NCBI RefSeq assembly: GCF_051401765.1
Contig: NC_135064.1
Span: 26,200,001 to 26,264,000, forward strand
Length of the DNA stretch: 64,000 nt
Source of the DNA: Calliopsis andreniformis
Lineage: Eukaryota > Arthropoda > Insecta > Hymenoptera > Andrenidae
Reading direction: 5' to 3'
A model generated the notes under the pieces. That model searched no databases. It was given only the letters and a program-made list of their open reading frames with translations, and was not told the DNA's origin. Position 1 is the stretch's first letter; each line of letters starts with the position of its first letter. The translations under genes were made by a program, and so were the position numbers. This document shows, piece by piece, positions 1-11,099 of the stretch.

Positions 1-1024
1 TACAAGTATTAATGGTTTCATGAAGTGATGCATCTATGATCGTCTGTACTTCATTTTCTATTCAACTTATGGCTACTACTATTTTCATAGTAACATTTTC
101 TCTCCAGTGAAAAATTAGTAATCATTTTCTATGTCATCTACAACTTTCTTTTACCTTATAAAGCCCCTCACACGTTAAGTAGAAATTATTTAGTAGAAAT
201 TAATCGTTTCAAACGTTTTCACAGCTTCGCTAATAAAGCAATTTACTTTTTCGAAACTTTCCAATCAACACTGTGTTAGCAAGTTGCGTATCGCGCGTAC
301 AGACACGTTCAAAGGTGTCCGAGACTCATTTCAGCGGCGCGTTAACAAATCACCTGCCTGTTTCCACGAAAGTCGCAGCCTGCTCGCTTGCATATAATTA
401 GACGTCGCCGTAGTATCATTTTTAGGGCGAAGAGATATCTTTGGTTGATCATCGATAATCGGTGTCTGGGTGTTGCGTAATTAAAGCCATCTTAGCCAAT
501 GCTTTACAGGCAAATTGCACACGAGTCTGAAACCCTATAAAAATTCGGCGAATTCGGGAGGATGAATAGGATCTTGAGCAGCAAGCTTTTGCAAAAACTG
601 ATCGTTGTGTTCGTAGGATAATCGATGGATATTTAATGCTGCGTTGCGCTGCCGTTCCACGTTCGTTCTATTGTGCGGAATTTAATTAGAGCCACATTCG
701 ATCCGTATCGCTCCGAGTGAAAGTGCGTCTTTAAAAGTAATGGCTGCGTGCGATCGTAATCTCCTAAGAGGCAGCGAAGCCGAGGCGTATTCGTAAATCG
801 ATGATCGTAGTATGCGCGAGGAAGGTGGGTCAGTTTGCAATAGGTTTGAAAGTGATAATGGAAGGGTGCTAACGAACTGTTGAGTGGTACAGCGCTCTAG
901 AATAATATCGAAGAAATCAGAAACAGGAGGACATTAAATTGATAAAAGTAGGAATCGTGAATTATTTTCATCAATTTTAGGATTTCACCGAACTAATACA
1001 TACCACTATTAGTACTCGGTACTA

Positions 1025-1046
1025 GCTTGTCTCAGGCTTGTCTCAG
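1025..1046. repeat. 11-bp direct duplication
   Basis: The unit GCTTGTCTCAG occurs twice in tandem with no mismatch. The pair is flanked by two near copies of TACTCGG at 1013 and 1047, so the larger block reads as a nested repeat of about 48 bp. This is typical replication slippage; no function is implied. Confidence 0.85.
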
Positions 1047-1509
1047 TACTCGGAATACTAACACAGAAAAGTGGTACTATTTAATTCGTAAATCGTACCA
1101 CAAATGGAGTCACCGGTATAAGTCAAGCGGTTAAGATCGTTCTAACCCGAGAATATCCCTAAGTTGCTAAGATATAAATACAGTACAGAGCGATTCACTT
1201 GAGATGCAACACGCTGCTCAATTATGGAAGAAATATAATTCCGAATTAACCAAGCAGCAGAATGAAAACGATATTGCGGTTGTGAGGGGATTAAACATGC
1301 ACAGTACAGACGCGGCCAACAATTCAAGCGGGACTACGAAAAAGGAAAGTCGAATGAAATATGCATATTGCGTATCGTTAAAGGTACATCGGCAGAGGCT
1401 GGGAATGCTAAAGAGGAGCACGATTTAATCTTTGCTGATAACGCGGTGATAAATGTCAGCCTTCGACAGGTTTCTTCCGCTGCTCCTTGGCTTCTCGTTT
1501 GCACACCCA

Positions 1510-1530
1510 CGCGCGCGCGGGCGCGCTCGC
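1510..1530. repeat. Alternating CG run (Z-DNA-prone)
   Basis: A run of alternating C and G with one GG interruption, next to CA-rich sequence. Alternating purine-pyrimidine DNA of this kind can adopt the left-handed form. A similar run of 13 bases lies at 2770-2782. It is a composition feature only. Confidence 0.6.
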
Positions 1531-2479
1531 GAATCGTTACCGCAGGCGCTTGTAATTCTTAACACACCTAATCGTCCATGGATACAGGGTTAATTGCCCA
1601 CGTGTGTCGTGGCGAGGCGTGATTTACCGATCCGCTGGAACGGCTCGAGTCACACAGGTGCGAAAAGAAATCCGCGGGTCTGTGCGCGCCAGGTCCACCA
1701 GTCACAAATCGATCCGATCGCGGTGGAACAATTGTGAAATTTCGCAGCCTACTCGCTCCTTCCAATCGACGCGTATGGACATTTAGCCCCGATCCGCTTT
1801 TCGATACTCCACGAGCCGCTGGAATTTCTTTCCCGCTACATGGAACTAAATTTTCATCTGGTCTAGTATTCAGGTTAAATAAACTACTTGAACCTTAACG
1901 GTGTAATGGCTGTTAGTTGTACCTGGATGATAATTTTATTATGTAGTTGGCAGTAAATGATACCAATGAATATGTGAGGCATGCAAATTAGTTTGGCAAG
2001 GCGTTAAAGAAAATTCATATTTTATGTATGGATCATGTAATATTTATCATTGATTGAAGTCATGCGAAATAACGTAAACACACACGGTATTTCTTTCAGA
2101 GTACTATAGGATAGAAAACTATTTGAACATGAAATAGTGAGTAGGAACAGGTAGACCTAAAGGCACCGAATTAATTTACGCACCGAATAGTCTAGGAAAT
2201 CTGACACACTGAATGCAATACTATGACCATAGGGTCATACAGTAAATAGTTACCATTAGATACACTCCAAAAGAAGAAAAGACCGTTCAAACACCCTGGT
2301 ACCTTCCTTAACCTTCCTCTTCATTCTAGCTTCTCTAACCAAATACGATATTAGTCCATAAACAAATTTGTGAACCAGCATATACCTGCGGCACCCTCTA
2401 TTTGCATCATTGAAACGCTAATAACAATCTACCCGCAGCACGCTCCCCTTGTAACCGGAGGGTTTTATTAAACACAGAG

Positions 2480-3245
2480 TTCATGGGCGAAAACGTCCCC
2501 ATAACGCCGACGCGTAAGCATATCCGCGCGCAAACGCTCGAAGGGGATTACTTTGTTCGACGATATCTTCGACATCTCGAACGCGCATTCCGCGATGCGG
2601 CGTTTTCGCTTAACTATCCGACACCGGTTTCGTATCCGAGAATCTCATTCCGCCGATTCCTCTGCTTCCCCATTCGCGGCCAAGAAGACAGCACAAAGTG
2701 AGCACGCATAAAGGCGCGACCTTCCTCTCGCAGACTTCGTCTCCGACAGCAGCGGGGTGCTCGCGCGTCCGCGCGCGCGCGCTCCCGACCGCGACTCTCT
2801 ATACGCGCGTACACGTATCGCGGGAACGCACATATATTTTCTCCTGATCTGGAAAACAATACGCTAAAGCGTGGATTTATATGCACCGCGGCCCGAGGCA
2901 ATAACTTACGCGCGAAACACTGCCTCTTCTTTGGCGTTTCCCTGCCGTACCCCCGGACGTGTCCCTCCTCTAAATAAGGACACGACGGAAATGGCTTCCC
3001 ATTTCTTTTTCCTCCGCTTCCCGTGTCTCCAGGCCACCGATAATCCACCGCCACGTCGTCTTCTCGCCGTACGAGAAAGACCGAGCCCTTCGCTTTCCAG
3101 AGATCATCCTTCTAAACCGACCGTCGCCGAGCCACGTCCCCTTCAATTTCCGAAATTCTTTTACCGGGCGAAATTGTTTCTCCATTCGGTTCGCTCTTTT
3201 TTCCCTGCGGTGTTGGGGGCGTCTTTTTCTTGCAACGATTTAAAT
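2480..3245. other. CpG-rich block with short open frames
   Basis: A clearly CpG-rich segment between AT-rich flanks, with many CGCG and TCGA motifs and the alternating CG run at 2770-2782. Several short frames are open on both strands, including a 72-codon + strand frame from the ATG at 2483 and a minus-strand frame of up to 146 codons. None has a recognisable domain. Openness on both strands is what a GC-rich, stop-poor composition gives, so I do not call a gene here. Confidence 0.5.
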
Positions 3246-4560
3246 CAACTTGAAATTAACTTGTAGTGATACTGAGATATTTTATATTTAAGTTCTTAAT
3301 TATTCTTCAAATTCAGAACTCTGCTTTTAATTAAATCGTAATTCTTTTAACAAGAGGTATCCCCTATATATTTGTAATTTCCAGTTTTCAGTAAATATCT
3401 AGCAAATAATTTGACGAAAGATTATAAAGAGTTAAAGGAACACAAGAAGATTAGGAAATAATATACAGTACCCACCCAATGAATTCTTGTCGATACAGAT
3501 CGTGGAACATATAGGAGAATGGTCCTAGAGCGTTTCCTGAGAAGGCGACTCTTTTAAACATAAATTCAGATTATTGGTGATATTTATGTCAGAGTCGGTT
3601 CGAGCAAACGGCACGCGATAAATCCTGGAGGCGCGCTCCACCCTGAAGAATGGAGTTTCCCGACAAGCGTCGATTTGTCAAGAAGGGCTTCGAATGCCTC
3701 TCAATGGCAACAAGCGGAAAGCTCACCCTCCGGGGCCATTCCGGGGCCACAATGCCTTGAATGCGGTCTTTATCCCGTCGCCGAAGAAATGCCCCGACCG
3801 AGAGGAGAAAGTAGAAGGAGAGAGAATAAATTCGAGCCTCCTTTCGTCCGATCGAACGAAGCCTACAAAATTTACTTACCTACGAGCTGGCTTTTTTCCT
3901 CGCCGGACCATTCAACGCGGATAACTGTATTACGTCTCATTGTGCACCACGTGTCTGCCGAGGCATTGTTGGGCTCCTTGGCCCCTCGACAAAAGGCTCC
4001 TCATTTGCATTTTTACTGGTGACCCAGTCACTCGGTAGGCTGTGAATATTCTATGATCGATAGCCAAAATATTTCACTTGCATTTTGTAGCGAAGAGAAG
4101 TGACTACTAAGTATTTTCGAATTGTTGACTGACTTGGAAATCGATATTTGTGATTTAATACTAAAATTTTTCCTACAAAAGGTGTCCAACAACAAGTGTC
4201 AGAAACTTTAAAGGCTAAGCCTAAATGTTACAATAAAGCTCGTTTCCGAGCTAGTGACAGTGTCGGACATGAAACTTATTCTACTGATTTCGCTCTGTCT
4301 GACCCGACTAATATACATAGGCAGTAGAATAAGTCCCGAGTCAAACCAATTCTACGAGCACTTTAGATGTTTCCTCAAGGATTAATAACTCTAAAGGGGA
4401 ACTTCGAACAAAATAATCGTCTTATTTTAACATTTAGAATCATCCCTCACTGACACCTGTGACCGACCACCCTGCATGTAATAATCCCATGAATTCTTGT
4501 TGCTCAAACCGATAAAGGATTTCCTAAGCAGGTCACCAGAGGCGAACAATACCACCGAGA
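3246..4560. other. Mixed non-coding stretch
   Basis: AT-rich from 3246 to 3560 and from 4030 to 4560, with a CpG-rich patch between. A minus-strand TAG|GTAAGT motif lies at 3874-3880, but motifs of this strength are expected by chance in a window this size. The one structural feature is the inverted repeat at 4266-4342. I see no gene. Confidence 0.5.
4266..4342. other. Hairpin with 13-bp perfect stem
   Basis: ACTTATTCTACTG at 4274-4286 is the exact reverse complement of CAGTAGAATAAGT at 4322-4334. A 35-base loop separates the arms. Outside the perfect stem, pairing resumes after a 2x2 internal loop (4270-4271 with 4337-4338) and again at 4266-4268 with 4340-4342. Each arm is thus about 20 bases long. 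The size and the internal mismatches resemble a microRNA precursor, but the loop is long and neither arm matches an insect microRNA I know. It could equally be a decayed miniature transposon or chance. Confidence 0.35.
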
Positions 4561-4816
4561 TGACTCGCAATAGTAACTCACTGAGTGAGCGTGTCTTTCA
4601 CTGGCGTTTCCAGATTCCGCGCGCTCAAAAGCGTAATTTGTTTACGCTACTGCGGCGCTCGCGAGAGCTTGTTCCTTTCAATCGCGACGCGTAATACAGC
4701 AGTGCATCTCCTCTTACGCACACCTCGCGTGCGCATCGACATTTACCGTTCATTAATTACGCGTCGCCCCTGCTCGTCACTGGCTGTGAACGCGTAAAAC
4801 CCACTTCAGAATCCCA

Positions 4817-5194
4817 ATGGCCGATGAAGAAGACGGATTCCATTACGAGCCATTGTCCTCGCTCGCCAGTCGTCCTGACATTTCCGCGTCGATCGTCGGC
4901 GATAGATCGATCGATTTCGCGTCCCACGTTCCCCCTCCGAAAGATTTATATCGTATGCGCCGATCCGCGTATAATAGGTTGAACGACCTCGACTTTATCT
5001 TGCCGCTTGAACCTCGGACCGCGAACAATCGATCTCTCGCGATCTTCTACGCGGCCGCAGAAGGACGAGGGCCTATTATGCTCGTCCGATCGGCGTGCGT
5101 GCGAAAGGTCACGACTGCAGTCGCCTCGCGATCCGCCGTTTTTTCCCACTTTCTAATGCCTTACGACAAGCGCTCGCCGCAAGGGTCTATGTAA
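4817..5194 (+). CDS. Hypothetical 125-codon ORF
   Basis: Begins MADEEDGFHYEP and ends at a TAA at 5192. The start sits in the context CCCA-ATG-G and is followed by acidic codons, a common pattern for real N-termini. The third codon position is rich in G and C, more so in the first two thirds. The product would be soluble, with no signal peptide, membrane segment or domain that I recognise. A CAG that could serve as a 3' splice site lies seven bases upstream of the ATG. Against it, the DNA is CpG-rich and two frames of 61 and 67 codons are open on the other strand, so a chance frame remains likely. Confidence 0.25.
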   Translation: MADEEDGFHYEPLSSLASRPDISASIVGDRSIDFASHVPPPKDLYRMRRSAYNRLNDLDFILPLEPRTANNRSLAIFYAAAEGRGPIMLVRSACVRKVTTAVASRSAVFSHFLMPYDKRSPQGSM

Positions 5195-5229
5195 CGATAA
5201 CCGTGATCCCTCGACGCCGATCGACCGAG

Positions 5230-6720
5230 GAGCGCGGCGTTTTCTTATTTAACTTCATCCTTTAAAGACACACTTCTTATCATCCTTCTAGCCTTTCAGC
5301 GTGCGAGTTTGGTTCTGGAATATTACTCCTTTTTATTATTTTTCTGTTTTCTCATTGAACTCGCGGCGACAGAGACTATTGTAAGTTCGTTCCTTTTGAA
5401 GGTCTGAGCTTTCACGCAAGTATATCACTTGAAGTATAAAGATAATTGCACAAGGTTTACAAAGCAGATACATTTATGATGAGTAATTCAATATCGTTCT
5501 TGGAGAGCCGTCACAGAAGGTCAAATCAACAGAAAAGACGCTCGCGATCAAAGAATCTCTTAACAGGGGATGGACTAATAAAAGACTATGAAAAAAGGAG
5601 CGCGGTCGTAATGACGAGGCGATTAATTACGTGGCGATTCGAGCCGTAGAGCCTCTATGAAACGAAGCGGGAGAGAAGCGACGGTATCTGGATTACTACG
5701 AGTCTTTTGTAAACGCTAACAAGCATCGACAATTTAATGGCATAACGTCGTCACACTCTCAGGGAGGCGTTGCACCGCGATAGAGATATAATAGGACTGG
5801 CGCTAATTAATAATTAATAACCCGGATCCAAATTAAATGGCTTTAAGGGTCGAGGGTGGCCGCTGACACGGAGCAATGAATGCCGCAACGCGTGGTGTAT
5901 CGGAAATGGCATAGGGTGGTCGGAGAAGGTACACAGGGGGGCGAGGGTTAGAACGAGAGGCTAGGAAAGGGGGAGAGAGAGAGAGGTTGACGAACACTCC
6001 TGTTCCAAGGGTGACCCTGGTAACTCAGAATCGCACCGAGGGGTGTTGCATTATTTATGGCCGCCATCGATCATCGTCCGGCTAGCAGGATCGCCACGAA
6101 CGCCCCACTAATCGCCATATGACAACCGTATTTATTTTAAAGTCGCCTACGTCGACGCACGGATGCATTAGTTCTAATTGTTTGATCCCGCGTCTCTCGT
6201 CTGGACCTCAAGCCCCCTTAGTCCCTCGTATTTAAATTCTCGTTACGCTGTAAGTCGACACAAGGGGATGTAATTTATTTCTGCGAGTGGAGGCAAACAT
6301 TCCACTGGTATTGAGAATGAACTGACGTTTGTTAGCATAAGTTTTTATTATCACCACAACACAGGCACTAGAACAATAAAATAGTAGATTAGAGCAAGAG
6401 AAGAAATTCTAATCCTTCTGAAAAAAATAATCAGAGTATTGCTGAGAATAGACTGACAAGTAAAGTAACCCTCACAAATTGCATTAAGTAGCACCTAGAT
6501 TATTTATAAACGCCCCTAATTAATTTGACCATTTCACCCTGTTATTAATTCTTGCATCTGTCTTTCGGCTAAGCCCCAGCATTCGAACCAGCTCTGACCC
6601 AATCGGAAGGGTCTCAAGTGACCCAGCCTCTTCCAAGGGTTAACTCCACGAATTTCGTGAAGATCCAATATACCTCATCAGGAAACATTCTAGCTAAGCA
6701 ACAGCTTGTTAATGGAACGT
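5230..6720. other. Non-coding stretch with GA run and TAAT clusters
   Basis: No credible open frame. It holds a GA dinucleotide run near 5972-5985 and a TAAT-rich core region described separately. The remainder (6240-6720) is AT-rich and unremarkable. Confidence 0.55.
5750..6220. promoter_or_regulatory. Possible enhancer with homeodomain-type sites
   Basis: A 17-base run made of TAATTAAT repeats lies at 5804-5820, followed within 30 bases by AAATTAAATGGC. Further along are TTTATGG at 6054-6060 and several ATTA cores up to 6200. TAAT and TTTATGG are core sites of homeodomain proteins. Clusters of them in stop-rich, non-repetitive DNA are typical of insect developmental enhancers. This is a guess from motif density, and conservation cannot be seen from one sequence. 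Confidence 0.25.
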
Positions 6721-8510
6721 CAATACCGATCTCGAAGGATCATCCATTGCATCGTGCAAGCTCTTTGACCCGTCCCAGGGTTAGGAGGTAAGACGTCGAG
6801 AACGAAGGAGGTCGATGATGCGACGTGCACGAGGGTGGAAGTGCATCGCGAGTACCGCGATGAAATATGCATAGAGAAAGGGCTGACAGGGGTGAGGCGG
6901 AGCATGGAGAGAACTACGAAGAAGAGACGCGCTGGAGGACGATGGGGGTGGTCGAGGCTAGGACGAGCGGGTAACGAGGGGTGCGAGGGGGAGTTGTGCT
7001 GCATTCGAATCTCGGTGGGTGGGAGAGACAAGGAGAGTGCAGCACCTCGACGAGCATCAGGCGGCTAGAATGCCTGCAACGAGAGGGGGGTGCAGATACG
7101 GAGTGTGGGGCTACAGTTCCCTGGACGTGGAAAGGGAGTTGTCGTGGATGTCTGCGAGAGGAAGAAGAAGAAGGGGGAGTATCTTACCCACCCCATCTTA
7201 CACGGTGACATCGTAGATCGTCCGTTGACCCCAGCAGGTTTCCATGTACCTCAGATGCGAACTATTATCCCTCACACACTCTGCGTGAACCTTCAATCTA
7301 TCTACGAAAGAAAATTACATTGTGCAATTTGTTCTTTGAACTTGAAGCGTCTAGTTACACGGTGAAACATGCTTCTACGTTCTGACAGTGCTTACAAGGG
7401 AACGAACACTTTCTACATTTAACTACACTATCCGATCCTTTCACATTCAAAGTCTTGAACTTAGCTTAAGTAGGCCAGTAGTAGTAATTATAAAAACCGC
7501 TCATCAATAGACAGCACGAGGAGATGCCTAAATGGTGTTAGCTTCTCCGCCCCTTTAACCCTTCACCCCTTGACCAATGGTTGATCTAGAGTCGGCAGAG
7601 GTACGCTACTTACATCGTGCGATTAAGCGAGCATCGGCCGCGATTATCTCGAGTGATTTATACACACCGTGGAGAGGCAGGCCGAGGGGGGTAAAAATGT
7701 TCGCGGCTGGGATGGTATTGGCGGCAACCGAATTGCCGGCGGCAGGCTGCCACGTGTGCTGCCGCAACCCCGTGGTGACCCCGCTGGTCAATGCATCTTT
7801 CCTTTGCCGGTGACCCCATCGCGCGAGGAACGTGTTGAACAAGTTATGCCAGTCGGGAGACCCGCGCTCGCTCGCCGCGCTCGCTCGCCGCGCTTAGCGT
7901 ACAGCTTTCGAGCTCGCGCCGACGCAACCTTCGGACACGGACGTCTTGCATATTGCAGACAACGTCTTCTCCGCTCGCCCCCTCCGCGGATCGACCCGCG
8001 GCCATGCTCGATAGACCGTAAAAGACGACCGATAGAAGGCGGAAATCGATTTCGTTCTGGTAGCGAACGATGTCCCTCCCCCAGCTATATAATCGCCACC
8101 GAGAATAAACAGGATAGAGGTTGCGCACTGGCAGACTATCTTCGGCTACGGATTGAATTACCGGCCTCCGTGGACCCCGGGGGCTCGTTATTTAATTACA
8201 CTTTTTATCGATATTACTTTGTCACGGTTTTATCGAGCGAATCGTGAGTAATTGGGTTTCCGCGCAATAAACGTCGCTTAAGGTAGAATTTAGAAAGTGT
8301 CGGAGGCTTCGTCTCGAACAGGGAGAAGTTTACGAGAGTGGACGGAAATGCGCTGACCTCTATCGCGAGGCAGGTGTTCCAGGTTGCATTCGCCCGCGGT
8401 CGGATCTCTTATCCAGACTAAATCTTGTTAAAAGGGTAAATGATTGCGTTACATTGTGCCCGCGAGTGATCTGTTGACAGGTTCCCCGAGTGAAGCGTGG
8501 AAGATGAAGA
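6720..8510. other. CpG- and GA-rich block, no confident gene
   Basis: GC-rich DNA with a G-rich + strand at 6830-7180 and many overlapping short frames in all phases. The longest frame, 7669-8247, has only a GTG start and a low-complexity Arg/Pro-rich product. It ends inside a GTGAGT at 8244. A TATATAAT motif lies near 8084-8091. The block may be promoter DNA, but no transcript structure can be drawn with confidence. Confidence 0.45.
7864..7894. repeat. 13-bp tandem repeat, 2.4 copies
   Basis: The unit GCGCTCGCTCGCC is repeated exactly at 7864-7876 and 7877-7889, with five further bases of a third copy. It is pure G, C and T and lies in a CpG-rich block. Confidence 0.85.
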
Positions 8511-9078
8511 TCGTACGAAATGGTGATTTATCGACTCCCTCGAGAAAACAAACAGCGAGATTTTAACTGCGTACAGGCGAAGGATACTCAAATTGATTTA
8601 ACGCCTTAAATGAAATTATCGTGTACTGATGAAACCGACGGTATCGATGGCATCTTCACCTGAGAATTCATTTATTATTCTCCCTTGTCATTTTTCATTT
8701 CGCTGTATGAACGTTGTTATTACATTCGACGCGACAGGTTTTTCGATGAATCGAGAGTCAATCGACGATGATTTCACCACTTTTTATAATTCTATACTTT
8801 TCCTACAATAAGATATTGTGGATAAAGCAGTCCTTTTGTTCAATCACTCTTCTATGGTTGTTCACCGTGACTCACATTCTGAAGACTGTCACTCGACATT
8901 TCACGGGATGGAAGAAAAGACGAAAGTTCAAGGCGTAGAGGTGTCATGGTAATCGAGTTTTCGGAGTTACTACTTCACGAAGTTTCTTTCTAATTTCGCG
9001 GCAGTCTGTACTTTGCCCCTGCAAATCCAGATAATATGAGAGCGCTGAAGCCAGGGGGTGGCCGCCTCCGTTACTTTT

Positions 9079-9324
9079 CTAATGACAACGGCGCCAATCG
9101 GGGCGAGCCGCGACAAAAGCAGGGTAATGAGAGTAGAAGTAAATCATCGGCCATTGTGAGGTAATCTCCGGGTATTGTCTGCCGATACGCGCGTGATGTA
9201 TTATGTTATTGGGGATAGCGTGCGTGCCCGTCCCAGAGACGCCTCTGTCTTCGCTGTCACCCTTCTTCTCCCCCATTTCTTCCAATATTGAGGTATTTAG
9301 ATCCTTCGACTTTTCCAGGTTCAT
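9079..9324 (-). CDS. Hypothetical 81-codon ORF, minus strand
   Basis: Starts MNLEKSKDLN and reads through a Glu/Lys/Asp-rich segment into an aromatic-rich tail with YFYSHYPAF. No domain, signal peptide or membrane helix is seen. Its ATG overlaps the TGA of the next minus-strand frame upstream (9321-9527) as ATGA. In a eukaryote that is more likely coincidence or one frame broken by a shift than an operon. Treat as a weak candidate. Confidence 0.15.
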   Translation of the reverse strand: MNLEKSKDLNTSILEEMGEKKGDSEDRGVSGTGTHAIPNNIIHHARIGRQYPEITSQWPMIYFYSHYPAFVAARPDWRRCH

Positions 9325-9527
9325 TTTGACATAAAGGGCACCTCGAACGCGCTTGCAGGGTAATTCTTCATCGCTCGACTGTCAAAAGAAGTAACCTGTC
9401 GAAGTGAATCGAAAGGATTATTAGCATTGGTCAACGTTGGATATACTTGTTTTGCAATCTGTAGGGCTCTTAGGACTTGGATAGCACAGTGATTGCACTC
9501 TAACCTTCTGCATTTATACGTGTCCAT
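9321..9527 (-). CDS. Hypothetical 68-codon ORF, minus strand
   Basis: The first ATG of this frame is at 9527 and the frame is also open upstream to at least 9560. The product begins MDTYKCRRLECNHC, giving three cysteines and a histidine close together (C6, C11, H13, C14), and then has no low-complexity sequence. The spacing does not match a zinc-binding family I can name. It abuts the frame at 9079-9324 with an ATGA overlap. Base composition is average, so a chance origin cannot be excluded. Confidence 0.15.
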   Translation of the reverse strand: MDTYKCRRLECNHCAIQVLRALQIAKQVYPTLTNANNPFDSLRQVTSFDSRAMKNYPASAFEVPFMSK

Positions 9528-11043
9528 CTCACGCTTATATTGTGAATAAATGAGCGCCAATCAGACCTTCGACATCTTTTCCTTCGATCATCTGACTCGA
9601 CGATTACGCGGTTGCGCAACCCGAGCATTTGTTTCAATCTCATGACATTAACAAGGCGCATTAATATAAATTAGACACGTGTAACGTTGCGTTTATTTTA
9701 AACGCTCATTACGACGACAGGGAGGAGACACGCGAAGCGGTTTACGCGATTCATCATGGAGCATCAACTACACAGGCTGTCCGAGACGCTTCCCATTGGC
9801 AACGGGAACCATGACGCGAAGTGAATTAGCGAATTCCAAAACTCAATAACTTCGGTGCTTGTTCGACACTGCCGGAAGTCGTTTACGGTACGCTATTCGG
9901 CGTCTAGTATAAGCGGTTCGACCGAAGATTCGAAACCGCCGCGATAGCGTCTATCGATCAGGGGAGAAACTTGACCTCACAGAAGCTTATTCCACTCGTC
10001 GAACACCTACGCAACTCGGACTTCGAGTTCTTAAATGGGACGCGTATTTACGCCAACGACGCTATACCAGAATCACTTCCGTATCGGTCAACCCGTCACG
10101 TGGTAAATCGAAAAGACAACGGTCCATGGACGTGCCATTACCGTATAATCCAGTGCACACGCCTCGCGCAAGATATTCGCGATAAGAATGTCTTTTATAG
10201 TGTGACAACTTCCCTGTTCTTGGAGACATTCGATGCTTGGACACTCGAGAATGCCTGATCTTACAACTTCAGCGTTGTTTATTCCGTTGGAAATTTGTTG
10301 TAAAGAGCAACCCAGTTGAAGATACTTCTGGTCATTTTGAGGTCTGTAAAAACTAGTTTCAAGACCATCAAGGTCATCTTCTTTTGCCCCTGATCAAGTT
10401 CGGCGACCAAGGCAACCACTTAAAATCCAGAGGTAAAGTCCCTCGAAGTACCACTAATGAAATTTTAGCTTCTGGCCCCAGAACCTGAGATCAAATATTC
10501 CTCTTGCTCGTTCACTTGTCCATTAATACAGATCATTCCTCTCCTTGGAGATTAGTATAACATATCAAGCAACATTTCATCGGCTATCTCAAAGATCGAA
10601 TCTTCTTTACGATTATGGATTTCATGATACTCCATGTAATCTTTATAGATCAGTCTACATGGGCAGCGGCTCCGAGCACCGTTTACGTGATAATCGTATC
10701 CCGACACGCATTTTCGTCGCTCAGTCTTCTCACGGATCGTTGACCAAGATATGCGGTAGTCGGTTCGAGGCACATCGAAGCAAATCTATTACCTAGGTAC
10801 CCGTATACCGTTTCGGTCGACGGTTAGTTTAACAATTGACAAGCTCGCCGTGTTCCCGTTAGATCGAATTCAACCCGATGCAAGTATTACGCGCGATCTT
10901 TAACGACCGGAGATAACGATGCGCGATATAACGATCTACGTTTGGACGCAGACCGATCGAACGGCGAGACCTGGCGCACCGATACCGTTACTGTCCCGAC
11001 TAAGAAGATTTCTTGAATGATCGGCAAATGGAATAGCAACTAG

Positions 11044-11097
11044 CTTCTTCTTCTTCTTCTTCTTCTTCGTCTTCTTCTTCTTCTTCTTCTTCTTCTT
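11044..11097. repeat. CTT microsatellite
   Basis: Eighteen CTT triplets with a single CGT interruption near the middle. It lies at the boundary between an AT-rich block and a CpG-rich block and is not inside a credible reading frame. Length variation between individuals is expected. Confidence 0.97.
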
Positions 11098-11099
11098 GA

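Larger units (their letters stand above)
1..2480. other. AT-rich non-coding stretch, no gene seen
   Basis: Mostly AT-rich sequence with scattered CpG-rich patches near 300-450 and 1490-1800. The open frames inside it are short, present on both strands and without a usable pattern of start, splice sites or recognisable domain. It holds the small duplication at 1025-1046 and an alternating CG run near 1510-1530. I see no promoter that stands out and no RNA gene. Confidence 0.6.
8510..11040. other. Mixed non-coding stretch
   Basis: AT-rich at 8580-9000 and 10260-10800, more balanced elsewhere. Apart from the two abutting minus-strand frames at 9079-9527, I see no convincing gene. A + strand open frame at 9971-10258 starts only with TTG and has no splice context. 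A weak imperfect hairpin can be drawn at 10319-10381. Confidence 0.5.

Noticed and set aside
7669..8247. 192-codon + strand frame ending at a GTGAGT
   Set aside because: It opens only with GTG, is Arg/Pro-rich in CpG-rich DNA, and has no domain. The 5' splice motif alone is weak because about 60 GTRAGT words are expected by chance in both strands.
10319..10381. Imperfect hairpin with GAAGAT and ATCTTC arms
   Set aside because: Only a 6-bp outer stem pairs cleanly; the rest needs several mismatches and alternative registers.
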